A stretch of DNA of 64,000 nt from Sphingomonas sp. Leaf242 (GCF_001422045.1 NZ_LMLW01000011.1:124505-188504), one strand, 5' to 3'; numbered from the stretch's first letter, positions 28,967 to 38,226 are shown. Numbers and translations: made by a program. The notes: generated from the sequence alone by a model not told the origin.

Positions 28967-31443
28967 CGGTCTCCCTTGGGCATCGCCATGATCCGCAGCG
29001 AAGCGGGCTTGATCCCCTCGCCGCTCACCCGCACCGCAAACGGCCCCGGCTGCTCGCCGACCCGGACGATCGCCTGCGCGAGCCCGTGGAACGCACGGCG
29101 CTGCGTCGCGACGTCGGGCTCGAGGCTGGTCGGATCGCCGTTGCCGACGCCGATCACCGCCGCGCCGCCGCTCGTCTCGAACCGCAGCAGCGTATCCGCA
29201 TCGGGTACCGGCCGGCCGCGCGCATCGACGACCTCCGCCTTGAGCATGACGACATCGTTGCCGTCCGCCTTCGCCACGCGCCGATCAGCGGTCAGCCGCA
29301 CCGCTGTCGCCGCCCCCGCAGTCTCCCGCACCGACGCCGCCACGCACCGCCCCTTGTTAAAGCCGCGCGCCTCGAGTCTGCCCGGCGCATAGGGGACGCT
29401 CCACGCGAGATGCCCGTTGCGCGGCATCGGCTTCCGCCCGAGCGACCGCCCGTTGAGCAGCAGCTCGACCGCGTCGCAATTGCCGTGCGCCCAGACCTCG
29501 ATCGGCTGGCCCTCGCGGCCGGGCCAGCTCCAATGCGGCAACAGATGGACCTGCGGCAGATCCGGTCGCCACCACGCGCGGTAGTAATGGAAATTGTCCT
29601 TCGGGAAGCCGCAGGTATCGAGCACGCCGAAATAGCTCGATATGCTCGGAAACTGCGCGAACGGGGTCGGCTCGCCGCGATAATCGAATCCGGTCCAGAT
29701 GAACCCGCCCGCGATATACGGCCGCGTCGCCGCGATCGACCACCAGCCCTCTGCGGTCGACGCCCACCACGGATGTTCGGTGTCGTACGCGCGCACCACA
29801 TGCGCGGTGGCGTCGTTGAAATACGCCCCCCGCGTGCTGACGGTGCTGCCGGTCTCGGTACCCATCGTCGGCACGTCGGGAAAGCGCTGGTGGAACGCCT
29901 CGATCTTGTCGGTGCGATAGTTGAAGCCGACCACGTCGACGACCTTCGCCGCACCGCTGTCCCAGCTATTGTCGAACGCAAACGTCGTCGGTCGGGTCGG
30001 ATCGAGCTTCCGCACCGCCGCCTGCATCTCGGACGTAACCCGCGCGCCCTTCGCCGAGCCCTGTTGCGGCTCCTCGTTGCCGAGCGACCAGGCGATCACG
30101 CTCGGCCGGTTACGATCGCGGCGGACGATCCGGTCGAGCTGTGCCATCGCCTCGTCGTCGCTGCTGTTGAGCCGTGCCTCGACGATCATCATCATGCCCG
30201 CCGCGTCGCACACGTCGAGCAGCGCGGACGCCGGCGGGTTGTGCGCGCTGCGCCAGGCGTTCGAGCCCATGTCCTTCAGTTGCGCGACGCGCCACGCATG
30301 CAGCGCATCGGGAATGCCGGTGCCGACCCCTGCATGATCCTGATGATTGCAGCTGCCGAGCAGTTTGACCGGCATGCCGTTGAGCAGGAAGCCGCGCGCG
30401 CCGTCGAAGTGGATCGTGCGGATACCGAAGTGCGTGTCGTACCGGTCGACGACCCGACCGCCGATGACGATCTCGGCTTCGACGGTATACAGCTTGGGCG
30501 TCTCGACCGACCACAACACCGGCGTCGCGACGTGCGCCTGCTGGTCGAGCACGCGCCGCTCGCCTGTCGGCAGCGTAAAGCGGGTTTCGGGCAAGTCCGC
30601 GACCGGGCGTCGATCCGGACCGACGATCCGCTGGCGCACTACGCCCTCGACCGCCGCATCGCTGCTGTTGAGGATTTCGGTCGCGGTCGACACCTGCGCG
30701 CCGTCCGACCCCACCTCGGCACGGACCACGGTCCCCCATTGCGGCACATGCACCGGATCGGCGCGGACCAGGTCGACGTGGCGATAGATCCCCGCGCCTT
30801 CGTAAAACCAGCCCTCGCCCAGCGTCGCGTCGACACGGACGGTCACGACGTTGTGGCCGCCGTCATAATCGAGGAAATCGTCGATCTCGACGCGGAACGG
30901 CGCATAGCCGCTCTCGTTGCGCCCGACGATATGGCCGTTCACGAAGACGAGACAGTCGCGGAACACGCCGTCGAATTCGAGCCACAGCCGCCGCCCGCGA
31001 TCCCCTGCGGTGACCGCGATCGGACAGCGATACCAGCCGATGCTGTTGGCAGGAAAGTTGCGGCCGATCGCCTTGAACCCATGCGCGGCGACGGCGTCCT
31101 CGGTATCCTTCGACGCCGGCGTTGCAGGCGGCGCAAACGGGAGCGCCACCGCCCAGTCGTGCGGCACGCGCACCGGTTGCCACGCGCCATCGTCGAACGC
31201 CGGCAGCGCGGCATCCGCGGTCGCCGCGCCCGCCTTGGCGAAGGTCCGCTGGTTGCGTCCGAAGCCGAAATCGCGGTCGAGATCCGCCGCATGGCCGAGA
31301 TGAAACCGCCAGACGTCGAGCCGCTCCGTCGATCGTGGCGAGCGCGGTACAGGCGCCGCAGAGCCCGCGAACGCTGGCGTGGCGGCAACGGTGAGCGCAG
31401 CGGCGCTCTGGCCGAGCACCGCACGGCGAGTAGGATGTGGCAA
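28963..31443 (-). CDS. Beta-galactosidase, glycoside hydrolase family 2
   Basis: 826 residues. N-terminal signal with a twin-arginine-like TRRAVLG followed by a hydrophobic stretch to AFAGSA, so probably exported folded to the periplasm. Order: sugar-binding domain (about 60-220), immunoglobulin-like domain, TIM barrel with the acid/base glutamate in WSLGNEEPQ near residue 440 and the nucleophile in PTMGTETGS near residue 505, then a C-terminal DUF4982/Ig-like part. It probably releases galactose from galactanase products. It is first in a two-gene operon with the galactanase and has an operator-like dyad 20 bp upstream. Confidence 0.93.
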   Translation of the reverse strand: MPHPTRRAVLGQSAAALTVAATPAFAGSAAPVPRSPRSTERLDVWRFHLGHAADLDRDFGFGRNQRTFAKAGAATADAALPAFDDGAWQPVRVPHDWAVALPFAPPATPASKDTEDAVAAHGFKAIGRNFPANSIGWYRCPIAVTAGDRGRRLWLEFDGVFRDCLVFVNGHIVGRNESGYAPFRVEIDDFLDYDGGHNVVTVRVDATLGEGWFYEGAGIYRHVDLVRADPVHVPQWGTVVRAEVGSDGAQVSTATEILNSSDAAVEGVVRQRIVGPDRRPVADLPETRFTLPTGERRVLDQQAHVATPVLWSVETPKLYTVEAEIVIGGRVVDRYDTHFGIRTIHFDGARGFLLNGMPVKLLGSCNHQDHAGVGTGIPDALHAWRVAQLKDMGSNAWRSAHNPPASALLDVCDAAGMMMIVEARLNSSDDEAMAQLDRIVRRDRNRPSVIAWSLGNEEPQQGSAKGARVTSEMQAAVRKLDPTRPTTFAFDNSWDSGAAKVVDVVGFNYRTDKIEAFHQRFPDVPTMGTETGSTVSTRGAYFNDATAHVVRAYDTEHPWWASTAEGWWSIAATRPYIAGGFIWTGFDYRGEPTPFAQFPSISSYFGVLDTCGFPKDNFHYYRAWWRPDLPQVHLLPHWSWPGREGQPIEVWAHGNCDAVELLLNGRSLGRKPMPRNGHLAWSVPYAPGRLEARGFNKGRCVAASVRETAGAATAVRLTADRRVAKADGNDVVMLKAEVVDARGRPVPDADTLLRFETSGGAAVIGVGNGDPTSLEPDVATQRRAFHGLAQAIVRVGEQPGPFAVRVSGEGIKPASLRIMAMPKGDR

Positions 31444-31462
31444 TCAGTCTCTCCCGGTTTTA

Positions 31463-31475
31463 TTTATCGGATAAA
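31463..31475. promoter_or_regulatory. Putative operator upstream of the beta-galactosidase operon
   Basis: Perfect 6-bp dyad TTTATC-g-GATAAA, 20-32 bp before the GH2 start. It matches the site at 26077-26089 at 11 of 13 bases. It could also lie near a promoter for the divergent bioF gene, but position and the shared motif point to the galactan genes. Confidence 0.6.
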
Positions 31476-31563
31476 CTACGTCAGGCGATTGCGCGAGCGT
31501 GATTTGCGCCGACGTGCGCATCGCGGGATCGTCTTCGGCGGACGTTGCGACTAGGGCGACACG

Positions 31564-32685
31564 ATGATGTTCGCGGACCACGTCAGAGACCTTGCCAACC
31601 TCGCCACAGCGGATCGTCGCCGAACGCTCGCCCCCCGCCGCGGCCTTGATTTCGCCTCGAACGACTATCTCGGTCTCGCCGGATCGGAGCGGCTGCGCGC
31701 ATCGCTGATCGAGGCCCTGTCGCGCGGCGTGCCGGTCGGCTCGGGCGGGTCGCGGCTGTTGCGCGGCAATGCGCCCGAGCACGAGACGCTGGAGGCGGAC
31801 GCCGCACGGTTCTTCGGAACCCAAGCGGCGCTGTTCTTCGCAAGCGGCTATGTAGCCAACACGATCCTGTTCGCGACCCTGCCCCAGCGCGGCGACCTGA
31901 TCGTGCACGATGCGCTGATCCACGCCAGCGCGCACGAAGGCATGCGTCTCACGCGAGCGACCTGCGTCGCCGCCGCGCATAACGATGCCGATGCATTCGA
32001 GGACGCGATCACCGCGTGGCGCGCGTCGGGCGGCACCGGCCGCGTGTGGATCGCGGTCGAGAGCCTTTACAGCATGGACGGCGACCAGGCTCCGCTCGTA
32101 GCTTTATCCGAAATCGCAGACCGCCACGACGCCGTCCTGCTGATCGACGAGGCGCACGCAACAGGCGTGTTCGGCACCGACGGCCACGGGCTCGCCGAAG
32201 CGCTCGACGGGCGCGAGAACGTCATCAGCTTGCGAACCTGCGGCAAGGCGCTGGGGTGCGAAGGCGCGCTGTTGTGCGGACCCGCGACGATGCGCGAATT
32301 CATCGTCAATCGCGGGCGCGGGTTCATCTTCTCGACCGCGCCATCACCGCTGATGGCACTGGCGGTCGGCGAGGCTCTGCGGATCGTGGCGGACGAACCG
32401 GCGCGCCGGGAGAGGCTCTGGACGTTGATCGCCAAGGCAGAGCGCGTGCTCGCACCCTACGGCGTCGCAGCGACGGGATCGCAGATCCTGCCGCTGGTGC
32501 TGGGCGATGCCGCGCGGACGATGCGCGTCGCCGGCGCGATCCAGGCGGCCGGTTTCGACGTGCGCGGGATCCGGCCGCCGACCGTGCCCGAGGGCGGATC
32601 GCGGTTGCGGATTTCGTTGACGCTGAACGCGACGGTCGCGGATATCGAAGCTTTGGCCGAGGTCATGGAAGAGGCATTGCAATGA
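31564..32685 (+). CDS. bioF: 8-amino-7-oxononanoate synthase
   Basis: 373 residues, PLP enzyme of the alpha-oxoamine synthase family that joins pimeloyl thioester and alanine in biotin synthesis. Seen: FASNDYLGLAG near the start, GSGGSRLLRGN, FASGYVANT, the DEAHATGVFG motif and the PLP lysine in RTCGKALGCEGA near residue 225. It overlaps bioD by 4 bp. Confidence 0.95.
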   Translation: MMFADHVRDLANLATADRRRTLAPRRGLDFASNDYLGLAGSERLRASLIEALSRGVPVGSGGSRLLRGNAPEHETLEADAARFFGTQAALFFASGYVANTILFATLPQRGDLIVHDALIHASAHEGMRLTRATCVAAAHNDADAFEDAITAWRASGGTGRVWIAVESLYSMDGDQAPLVALSEIADRHDAVLLIDEAHATGVFGTDGHGLAEALDGRENVISLRTCGKALGCEGALLCGPATMREFIVNRGRGFIFSTAPSPLMALAVGEALRIVADEPARRERLWTLIAKAERVLAPYGVAATGSQILPLVLGDAARTMRVAGAIQAAGFDVRGIRPPTVPEGGSRLRISLTLNATVADIEALAEVMEEALQ

Positions 32686-33299
32686 CGATCGTCGTTACCG
32701 GAACGGACACCGATATCGGCAAGACCGTGTTCGCCGCGGGCCTGACCGCAGCGCTCGGCGCGCGCTACTGGAAGCCGGTGCAAGCCGGGCTCGCGGACGG
32801 TAGCGATGCGGCTTCGGTCATGACCCTGGGCGTCCCCGCAGACCACGTCCTGCCCGAAGCGTATCGGCTGACCACGCCGTGCTCGCCGCATCTCGCCGCC
32901 GAGATCGACGGCGTCACGATAGATCCGGACCGGCTTGCGCTACCCCAGGTCGATGGTCCGCTGGTGGTCGAAGGCGCGGGCGGCGTGATGGTCCCCGTGA
33001 CACGCGACCTGATCTTCGCAGACCTGTTCGCGCGGTGGAACACGCCGATCGTGCTAGTCGCGCGCACCGGTCTCGGCACGATCAACCACAGCCTGCTCTC
33101 GCTCGAAGCGTTGCGCAGCCGCGGCGTCCCCATCCTCGGCATCGCCTTCGTCGGCGACGCGGTCGAGGATAGCGAAGCGACCATCGCCACGCTCGGCAAA
33201 GTCCGGCGCCTCGGCCGCCTGCCCCGCCTCGATCCGCTCAACGCCGCCACCCTGGCCGAGGCGTTCGCCGCGAACTTCGACCTGGCAGCGTTCCGGTGA
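32682..33299 (+). CDS. bioD: Dethiobiotin synthetase
   Basis: 205 residues, P-loop enzyme that forms dethiobiotin from DAPA, CO2 and ATP. Walker A is GTDTDIGKTVFA near the start and the substrate part is YWKPVQAG followed later by VEGAGGVMVP. The ATG at 32682 overlaps the bioF stop (ATGA) and its stop overlaps the GTG of bioA. Confidence 0.96.
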   Translation: MTIVVTGTDTDIGKTVFAAGLTAALGARYWKPVQAGLADGSDAASVMTLGVPADHVLPEAYRLTTPCSPHLAAEIDGVTIDPDRLALPQVDGPLVVEGAGGVMVPVTRDLIFADLFARWNTPIVLVARTGLGTINHSLLSLEALRSRGVPILGIAFVGDAVEDSEATIATLGKVRRLGRLPRLDPLNAATLAEAFAANFDLAAFR

Positions 33300-34555
33300 C
33301 CGACTCCCCCGTCTGGCACCCCTTCACGCAACACGGCCTGCGCGAGCCGATCCCGCTTGTCACGCATGCCGAGGGCGCCGCGCTCTACACATCGGACGGA
33401 CGGCGGATCGTCGATGCGATCTCGTCCTGGTGGGTTACGACACATGGCCACGCCAACCCGAAGATCATGGCGGCGATCGCCGAACAGGCGGGCAAGCTCG
33501 ACCAGATCATCTTCGCCGGCTGGACGCACCAACCCGCCGAGGACCTCGCGCGCGGGCTGACCGCGATCATGCCGCCGGACCTTACGCGAGTCTTCTTCTC
33601 GGACTCAGGCTCGACCAGCGTCGAGTGCGCGCTGAAGATGGCGCTCGGCTATTGGCTCGATCGTGGCGAGGATCGTCACCGCATCCTGGTGCTCGAGCAC
33701 GGCTATCACGGCGATACGATCGGCGCGATGTCGGTCGGCGCGCGCGGCGTCTACAACCGCGCCTATGCGCCGTTGCTGTTCGACGTCGGCACGATCCCCT
33801 TCCCCGCTGCCGGCCAAGAACAAGCAACGCTCGACGCGCTGGAAGCCGCCTGCGCCGCACACCCCGCCGCGTTCATCGTCGAGCCACTGCTGCTCGGCGC
33901 CGGCGGAATGCACATCTATTCCGCGCACATTCTCGCCGAAATGCGGCGAATCTGCGCAGCGCACGACGTCCTGTTCATCGCCGACGAGGTGATGACCGGC
34001 TGGGGCCGCACCGGCACCTTGCTCGCCTGCGAACAGGCGGGCGTGGTGCCCGATATCCTGTGTCTGTCGAAGGGCCTGACCGGCGGCGCGATCCCGCTCG
34101 CGGTGACGATGGCGACCGAGGCGATCTACCAGACGCATTACGGCACCGACCGCGCGCGGATGTTCTTCCACTCGTCGAGCTACACCGCCAACCCGATCGC
34201 CTGCGCTGCCGCCAACGCGAACCTCGCGATCTGGCGCGACGAACCCGTGCGCGAGCGGATCGCTGACCTCGCCGCACGCCAAGCCTCGCGCCTCGAAGCC
34301 CTCGCCCGGCATCCTCGTATCGCGAACGCGCGCCAGATCGGCACGATCACCGCGGTCGAACTCCGCGGCGAGGACGGCTATCTGTCGCAGATCGGCCCGC
34401 GCCTGCTCGCGTTCTTCGGAGACCGCGACCTGCTGCTCCGCCCGCTCGGCAACACCGTCTACGTCATGCCGCCCTATTGCATCGACGACCCCGATCTCGA
34501 CCGGATCTACGCGGCGATCGCCGAAGCATGTGACACGATCGGGCAAGACTCCTGA
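33296..34555 (+). CDS. bioA: Adenosylmethionine-8-amino-7-oxononanoate aminotransferase
   Basis: 419 residues, class III PLP aminotransferase that makes DAPA. WHPFTQH near the start binds substrate as in BioA; ISSWWVTTHGH, the DEVMTGWGRTG block and the PLP lysine in LCLSKGLTGG near residue 262 are clear. The GTG start overlaps the bioD stop. bioB and the pimeloyl-chain genes are not in the window. Confidence 0.96.
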   Translation: MTDSPVWHPFTQHGLREPIPLVTHAEGAALYTSDGRRIVDAISSWWVTTHGHANPKIMAAIAEQAGKLDQIIFAGWTHQPAEDLARGLTAIMPPDLTRVFFSDSGSTSVECALKMALGYWLDRGEDRHRILVLEHGYHGDTIGAMSVGARGVYNRAYAPLLFDVGTIPFPAAGQEQATLDALEAACAAHPAAFIVEPLLLGAGGMHIYSAHILAEMRRICAAHDVLFIADEVMTGWGRTGTLLACEQAGVVPDILCLSKGLTGGAIPLAVTMATEAIYQTHYGTDRARMFFHSSSYTANPIACAAANANLAIWRDEPVRERIADLAARQASRLEALARHPRIANARQIGTITAVELRGEDGYLSQIGPRLLAFFGDRDLLLRPLGNTVYVMPPYCIDDPDLDRIYAAIAEACDTIGQDS

Positions 34556-34560
34556 CGCTA

Positions 34561-34577
34561 TTGCTGCATTGCAGCAA
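34561..34577. promoter_or_regulatory. PhaR-like operator
   Basis: Perfect dyad TTGCTGC-att-GCAGCAA, which contains CTGC-N3-GCAG, the form reported for PhaR of photosynthetic and denitrifying alphaproteobacteria (recalled from literature). It lies 71-87 bp before a PHB depolymerase-family gene, an expected PhaR target. Confidence 0.6.
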
Positions 34578-34647
34578 CAAATGATGTATATGCGACGTTG
34601 AGATAAGATCGCGGCCGAGTACGCTGGCGACGAAAGGCTCGAGTCAC

Positions 34648-35766
34648 GTGAGAAACATCGCCGATACCCTCGCCCGCATGGCGCGCGCCGGAGCACCGAT
34701 CCCACGCGACACCGCGCCCAGCCGCCTGACGCCGCTAGTGGAGTTCGGGACCAACCCGGGTGCGCTGCTCGGCTTCAGCTACGTTCCCGCCAACCTGCCA
34801 GCGAACGCGCCACTGGTCGTCGTCCTGCACGGCTGCACGCAGACCGCGGCGGGCTATGACCACGGATCAGGCTGGTCGAAGCTCGCTGATCGTGCGGGTT
34901 TCGCGCTGGTCTTCCCCGAGCAGACGCGTGCGAACAACCCTAACCTCTGCTTCAACTGGTTCGCCTCGGAGGACACCGCACAGGCCGGCGGCGAGGCCGA
35001 ATCGATCGCGCAGATGGCCGAGACGATGATCGCGCGCCACGGCCTCGACCGCAGCCGCGTGTACGTTACCGGGCTGTCGGCGGGCGGCGCGATGACGATG
35101 GCGATGCTGGCCACGCGACCGGACCTGTTCGCAGGCGGCGCGGTGATCGGCGGCCTCGCCTACGGTACCGCGACCGGCGTGTCGCAGGCGCTCGACCGGA
35201 TGCGCGGGCACGGCGACGCTAGCGATACCGCGCTGGTCGATCTGGTCCGCAGCGGCGCGCGTGGCCACGACGGACGCTGGCCGACGCTCGCGATCTGGCA
35301 CGGCGGCGCGGACGCGACGGTGAGCGTGGCGAACGCGGACACGATTGCGCGGCAATGGCGCGGTATCCACGGCGTCGACGCAAAGGCCGTGCGGACGGAG
35401 CGGGTAGGCACCGCCGTCCACCGGATCTGGTCGGACGCGGAAGGGCGTGACGTCGTCGAGGACTGGACCGTGCCAGGCATGGGCCACGGCACGCCGATCG
35501 ATCCGTTGCGTGGTGAACGACTGGGCGCCGCGGGGCCATTCATGCTCGACGTCGGGATCTCGAGCACGGCGGTGATCGCGAAGTCATGGAGCCTGCTAGC
35601 GGCCGCGACGGCGAAGACTGCGGGCAAACCCGCGCCGGTCGAACGCGTCGCCAAGATCGCTATCCCCGTCTCGCCGAAAACTGCGCCGAAGCCCCGCGCC
35701 GAAGCCCCCGCCGGTATCCAAGCGACGATCGAGAACGCCCTCCGCGCAGCCGGATTGATGCGGTAG
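34648..35766 (+). CDS. PHB depolymerase family esterase (alpha/beta hydrolase)
   Basis: 372 residues. The domain is the short-chain polyhydroxyalkanoate depolymerase/feruloyl esterase type: VVLHGCTQTAAGYDHGSGW near residue 50, NLCFNWF, nucleophile serine in VTGLSAGGAM near residue 150, an aspartate in WHGGADATVSV and a histidine in PGMGHGTPIDP. There is no clear signal peptide, so it may act on intracellular PHB granules or on small esters. A long Ala/Pro/Lys linker and an amphipathic C-terminal helix (GIQATIENALRAAGLMR) follow the domain. The GTG at 34648 is the upstream start; an ATG at 34678 is possible. A PhaR-like site lies in front. Confidence 0.85.
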   Translation: MRNIADTLARMARAGAPIPRDTAPSRLTPLVEFGTNPGALLGFSYVPANLPANAPLVVVLHGCTQTAAGYDHGSGWSKLADRAGFALVFPEQTRANNPNLCFNWFASEDTAQAGGEAESIAQMAETMIARHGLDRSRVYVTGLSAGGAMTMAMLATRPDLFAGGAVIGGLAYGTATGVSQALDRMRGHGDASDTALVDLVRSGARGHDGRWPTLAIWHGGADATVSVANADTIARQWRGIHGVDAKAVRTERVGTAVHRIWSDAEGRDVVEDWTVPGMGHGTPIDPLRGERLGAAGPFMLDVGISSTAVIAKSWSLLAAATAKTAGKPAPVERVAKIAIPVSPKTAPKPRAEAPAGIQATIENALRAAGLMR

Positions 35767-35810
35767 GATAGGGATCGACTAGCGGTTGGGTGCACTCCCG
35801 CAACTCCCAC

Positions 35811-35894
35811 CCGTCATCCTGACGAAAGTCAGGATCCAGAGCCAGACAGGACACCGTTCGTTACCCTGGATCCTGACTTTCGTCAGGATGACGG
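35811..35894. repeat. Palindromic repeat, family 2 copy A
   Basis: 84-bp hairpin: CCGTCATCCTGACGAAAGTC from the left and its reverse complement from the right, then GGATCCAG/CTGGATCC and a 30-base loop. Six relatives occur at 42416, 42821, 45863, 48385, 54723 and 61932. Confidence 0.92.
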
Positions 35895-35957
35895 GGTTGG
35901 TGAAAACCTCGACCGCCTCAACCGCGCAATCTGCGCGCCATAGCCCGCCCTATCGAT

Positions 35958-35977
35958 CCTCCCCCGCCAGGGGGAGG
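35958..35977. repeat. Short GC palindrome in the 35767-36113 gap
   Basis: CCTCCCCCGCCAGGGGGAGG, identical in core to the hairpin after dgoA. It is followed by GGCATCAGCCTGACGGAGGGGGGAGG-like sequence with no gene. The rest of the 346-bp gap holds the 84-bp repeat and presumably the promoter of the MATE gene. Confidence 0.65.
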
Positions 35978-36113
35978 TGGCAGGCATCAGCCTGACGGAG
36001 GGGGGAGGAATGGACGACATCCGTCGCATGTCCTCCCATGCGTCGCCTCCCCTACCAGAAGGACGATCGACGCGAGTAATCGACAAGCCGTGCAACCCGG
36101 CTAAAGCCAGCGC

Positions 36114-37517
36114 ATGACGTCCACCCCGCCCCGCCCCTGGCGCACCGAATTCGCCGCCACGCTGAAACTCGCCTGGCCGCTGGTCGCGACGAATCTCGCG
36201 CAGGCGCTGGTAGGCGCGACCGACGTGGCGATGCTCGGGCGGCTCGGCTCCGACACGCTGGCGGCGGCGACGCTGGGGCTGAATCTCTACCTCGTCTTCC
36301 TGATCTTCGGGATGGGCCTCACCACCGCCGCCGTCCCGATGATAGCGCGCGAGCGCGGCGCGCGGCCGCATGCGGTGCGCGATATCCGGCGGACCGTGCG
36401 CCAGACGATCTGGGTCGCCGCCACGCTTTGCCTGCCGTCCTGGATCGTGCTGTGGAACGCCGAGCCGATCCTAGTCCACCTGCTCGACCAGGACCCGCTG
36501 CTCGCGCACGAGGCGGCGAGGTTCGTCCGCGCCGTGATGTGGGGAATGCTCCCGAGCCTGTGTTTCCTGGTTCTCCGCGCATTCGTCGCCGCACTTGAGA
36601 AACCCGCCTGGTCGCTGGTGGTGATGGTCGGGCTGCTGGTCGTCAACGCCGGGCTCAACTGGCTGCTGATCTTCGGCCACGCCGGCCTCCCCGCGCTGGG
36701 CCTGCTCGGCTCGGGCATGGCGAGCAGCATCGCCAACGGCCTGAGCTTCGTCGCGATGGCCGCGGTCATCGTCTACGCGAGGCCGTTCCGCCGCTACCGT
36801 CTGCTCGGCCGGTTCTGGCGCGCCGACTGGCCACGATACCGTGCGGTCTGGACGCTTGGCCTGCCGATCGCGATCACGCTCGGGTTCGAGTCCACCGTGT
36901 TCATCGCCGCCGTCTTCCTGATGGGCCTGCTCGGCACCGTGCCACTTGCGGCGCATGCGATCGCGATCCAGATCGCCAGCGTCACGTTCATGGTCCCGCT
37001 CGGCATCGCCCAAGCCGCCACCGTTCGCGTCGGTCTCGCCTCCGGACGCGGCGATCGCGCCGGTATCGGCCGCGCCGGCTGGGCGGCGTTCGCGATCGGC
37101 GAAGGCTTCATGGTGCTGACCGCAACGCTCCTAATCCTAGCCCCGCAAATGCTGATCGGCATCATCCTAGACGTAGACGCGCCCGCCAACGCACCCGTCG
37201 TCGCGTTGGCGATCTCGCTGCTCGCGGTCGCCGCGGTATTCCAGGTGGTCGACGGCGCGCAGGTGATCGGCGCAGGCATGTTGCGCGGGCTGGGCGATAC
37301 CAAGGTGCCGATGCTCTTCGCCGCGATCGGCTATTGGGGCATCGGTATCGGCGTCGGCGCGTGGCTCGCGTTCGGGCGCGGCTGGGGCGGAGTCGGCATC
37401 TGGACCGGCCTCGCGACCGGATTGGCGGTAGTATCGGTACTGATGATCGCCCGTTGGCAGGCGCGCGAACGACTTGGCCTCGGCCAAGGCTCGGCTGGCC
37501 TCTTTGTCCGACAATAA
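36114..37517 (+). CDS. MATE family efflux transporter
   Basis: 467 residues with about 12 hydrophobic helices in two related halves. Each half starts with an N-terminal helix of MATE type (AWPLVATNLAQALVGATDVAMLGRLG split over residues 19-45, and TLGLPIAITLGFESTVFIAAVFLMG in the second half). Family members export cationic drugs or metabolites with Na+ or H+. The match is to the DinF/NorM-like group; substrate unknown. It is a single gene with the repeat-filled gap in front and 55 bp to the next gene. Confidence 0.92.
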   Translation: MTSTPPRPWRTEFAATLKLAWPLVATNLAQALVGATDVAMLGRLGSDTLAAATLGLNLYLVFLIFGMGLTTAAVPMIARERGARPHAVRDIRRTVRQTIWVAATLCLPSWIVLWNAEPILVHLLDQDPLLAHEAARFVRAVMWGMLPSLCFLVLRAFVAALEKPAWSLVVMVGLLVVNAGLNWLLIFGHAGLPALGLLGSGMASSIANGLSFVAMAAVIVYARPFRRYRLLGRFWRADWPRYRAVWTLGLPIAITLGFESTVFIAAVFLMGLLGTVPLAAHAIAIQIASVTFMVPLGIAQAATVRVGLASGRGDRAGIGRAGWAAFAIGEGFMVLTATLLILAPQMLIGIILDVDAPANAPVVALAISLLAVAAVFQVVDGAQVIGAGMLRGLGDTKVPMLFAAIGYWGIGIGVGAWLAFGRGWGGVGIWTGLATGLAVVSVLMIARWQARERLGLGQGSAGLFVRQ

Positions 37518-37572
37518 GGATACATAATCGCGCGAATGTGTTAACGTGTGTTAAACCATAGGAGCGTGACAT

Positions 37573-37791
37573 ATGCCTGATCAAGACCGCATCGTCGCGA
37601 TCGGGTTGCTCACGCAGCGCGACGTCTTCGCGCTTGGCCATGACCTGTCGCGCGTCTATCCGATAGACGAGATGCCGTGCTTCGGCAGCCTGCTCGGCGC
37701 GATCGACGACGCAGACCGCGCGTTCCACCGCGCGCGCGATGCGCAGCAGCTTGCCATTCCTCTGCGACAGAGCGCAACCTCGCGCGCATAG
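37573..37791 (+). CDS. Conserved-looking small protein of unknown function
   Basis: 72 residues beginning MPDQDRIVAIGLLTQRDV, soluble, mildly acidic in the middle, with no recognised motif. Support comes from a good ribosome site (AGGAG, 8 bp before the ATG), normal codon use and a tandem of TGTGTTAA sequences in the 55-bp promoter region. It precedes the MAPEG gene by 33 bp and may share its transcript. Confidence 0.65.
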   Translation: MPDQDRIVAIGLLTQRDVFALGHDLSRVYPIDEMPCFGSLLGAIDDADRAFHRARDAQQLAIPLRQSATSRA

Positions 37792-37824
37792 CGGCGTTCG
37801 AGACCCGCTACCCCGCGGAGATCG

Positions 37825-38223
37825 ATGATGACGCTGCCTACCGAAATGCTGCTGCTGGGCTGGTCGACGGTCCTGCTGTTCGCCTACATCATGATCCAGG
37901 GGCAGACCGCGACGCGCCACCGCGGGCTCGACTGGAACGCGGGGCCGCGCGACGGCGAGCAGAAACCGCTCGGCGAGATGGCCGGCCGCGCCGAACGCGC
38001 GCTGAAGAACTTCCAGGAAACCTACCCGGTCTTCATCGCGCTCGCGCTGGGGCTGGCGGTGACCGATCGCACCGGCGGGCTCGGCGCGATCGGCGCCTGG
38101 CTCTGGTTCGGCGCACGGATCGCCTACATCCCGCTCTACCTGTTCGGCATCAAATACGTCCGCAGCCTGTGCTGGACGGTGTCGATCCTCGGCCTGCTGC
38201 TCATGCTGATCCGCTTCCTCTAA
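37825..38223 (+). CDS. MAPEG family membrane protein
   Basis: 132 residues with four hydrophobic segments and the MAPEG pattern: WNAGPRD, then GRAERALKNFQETYPVF near residue 60 (the ER..NxxE type glutathione-site motif), and AYIPLYLFGIKYVRSLCW. MAPEG proteins are trimeric glutathione transferases or peroxidases; bacterial members are mostly uncharacterised. It ends 3 bp before the convergent mmsB gene. Confidence 0.85.
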   Translation: MMTLPTEMLLLGWSTVLLFAYIMIQGQTATRHRGLDWNAGPRDGEQKPLGEMAGRAERALKNFQETYPVFIALALGLAVTDRTGGLGAIGAWLWFGARIAYIPLYLFGIKYVRSLCWTVSILGLLLMLIRFL

Positions 38224-38226
38224 AAC

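Noticed and set aside
34561..34577. bioA terminator reading of the dyad at 34561
   Set aside because: The stem is short and has no T run; the CTGC-N3-GCAG form and location before a PHB gene favour an operator.
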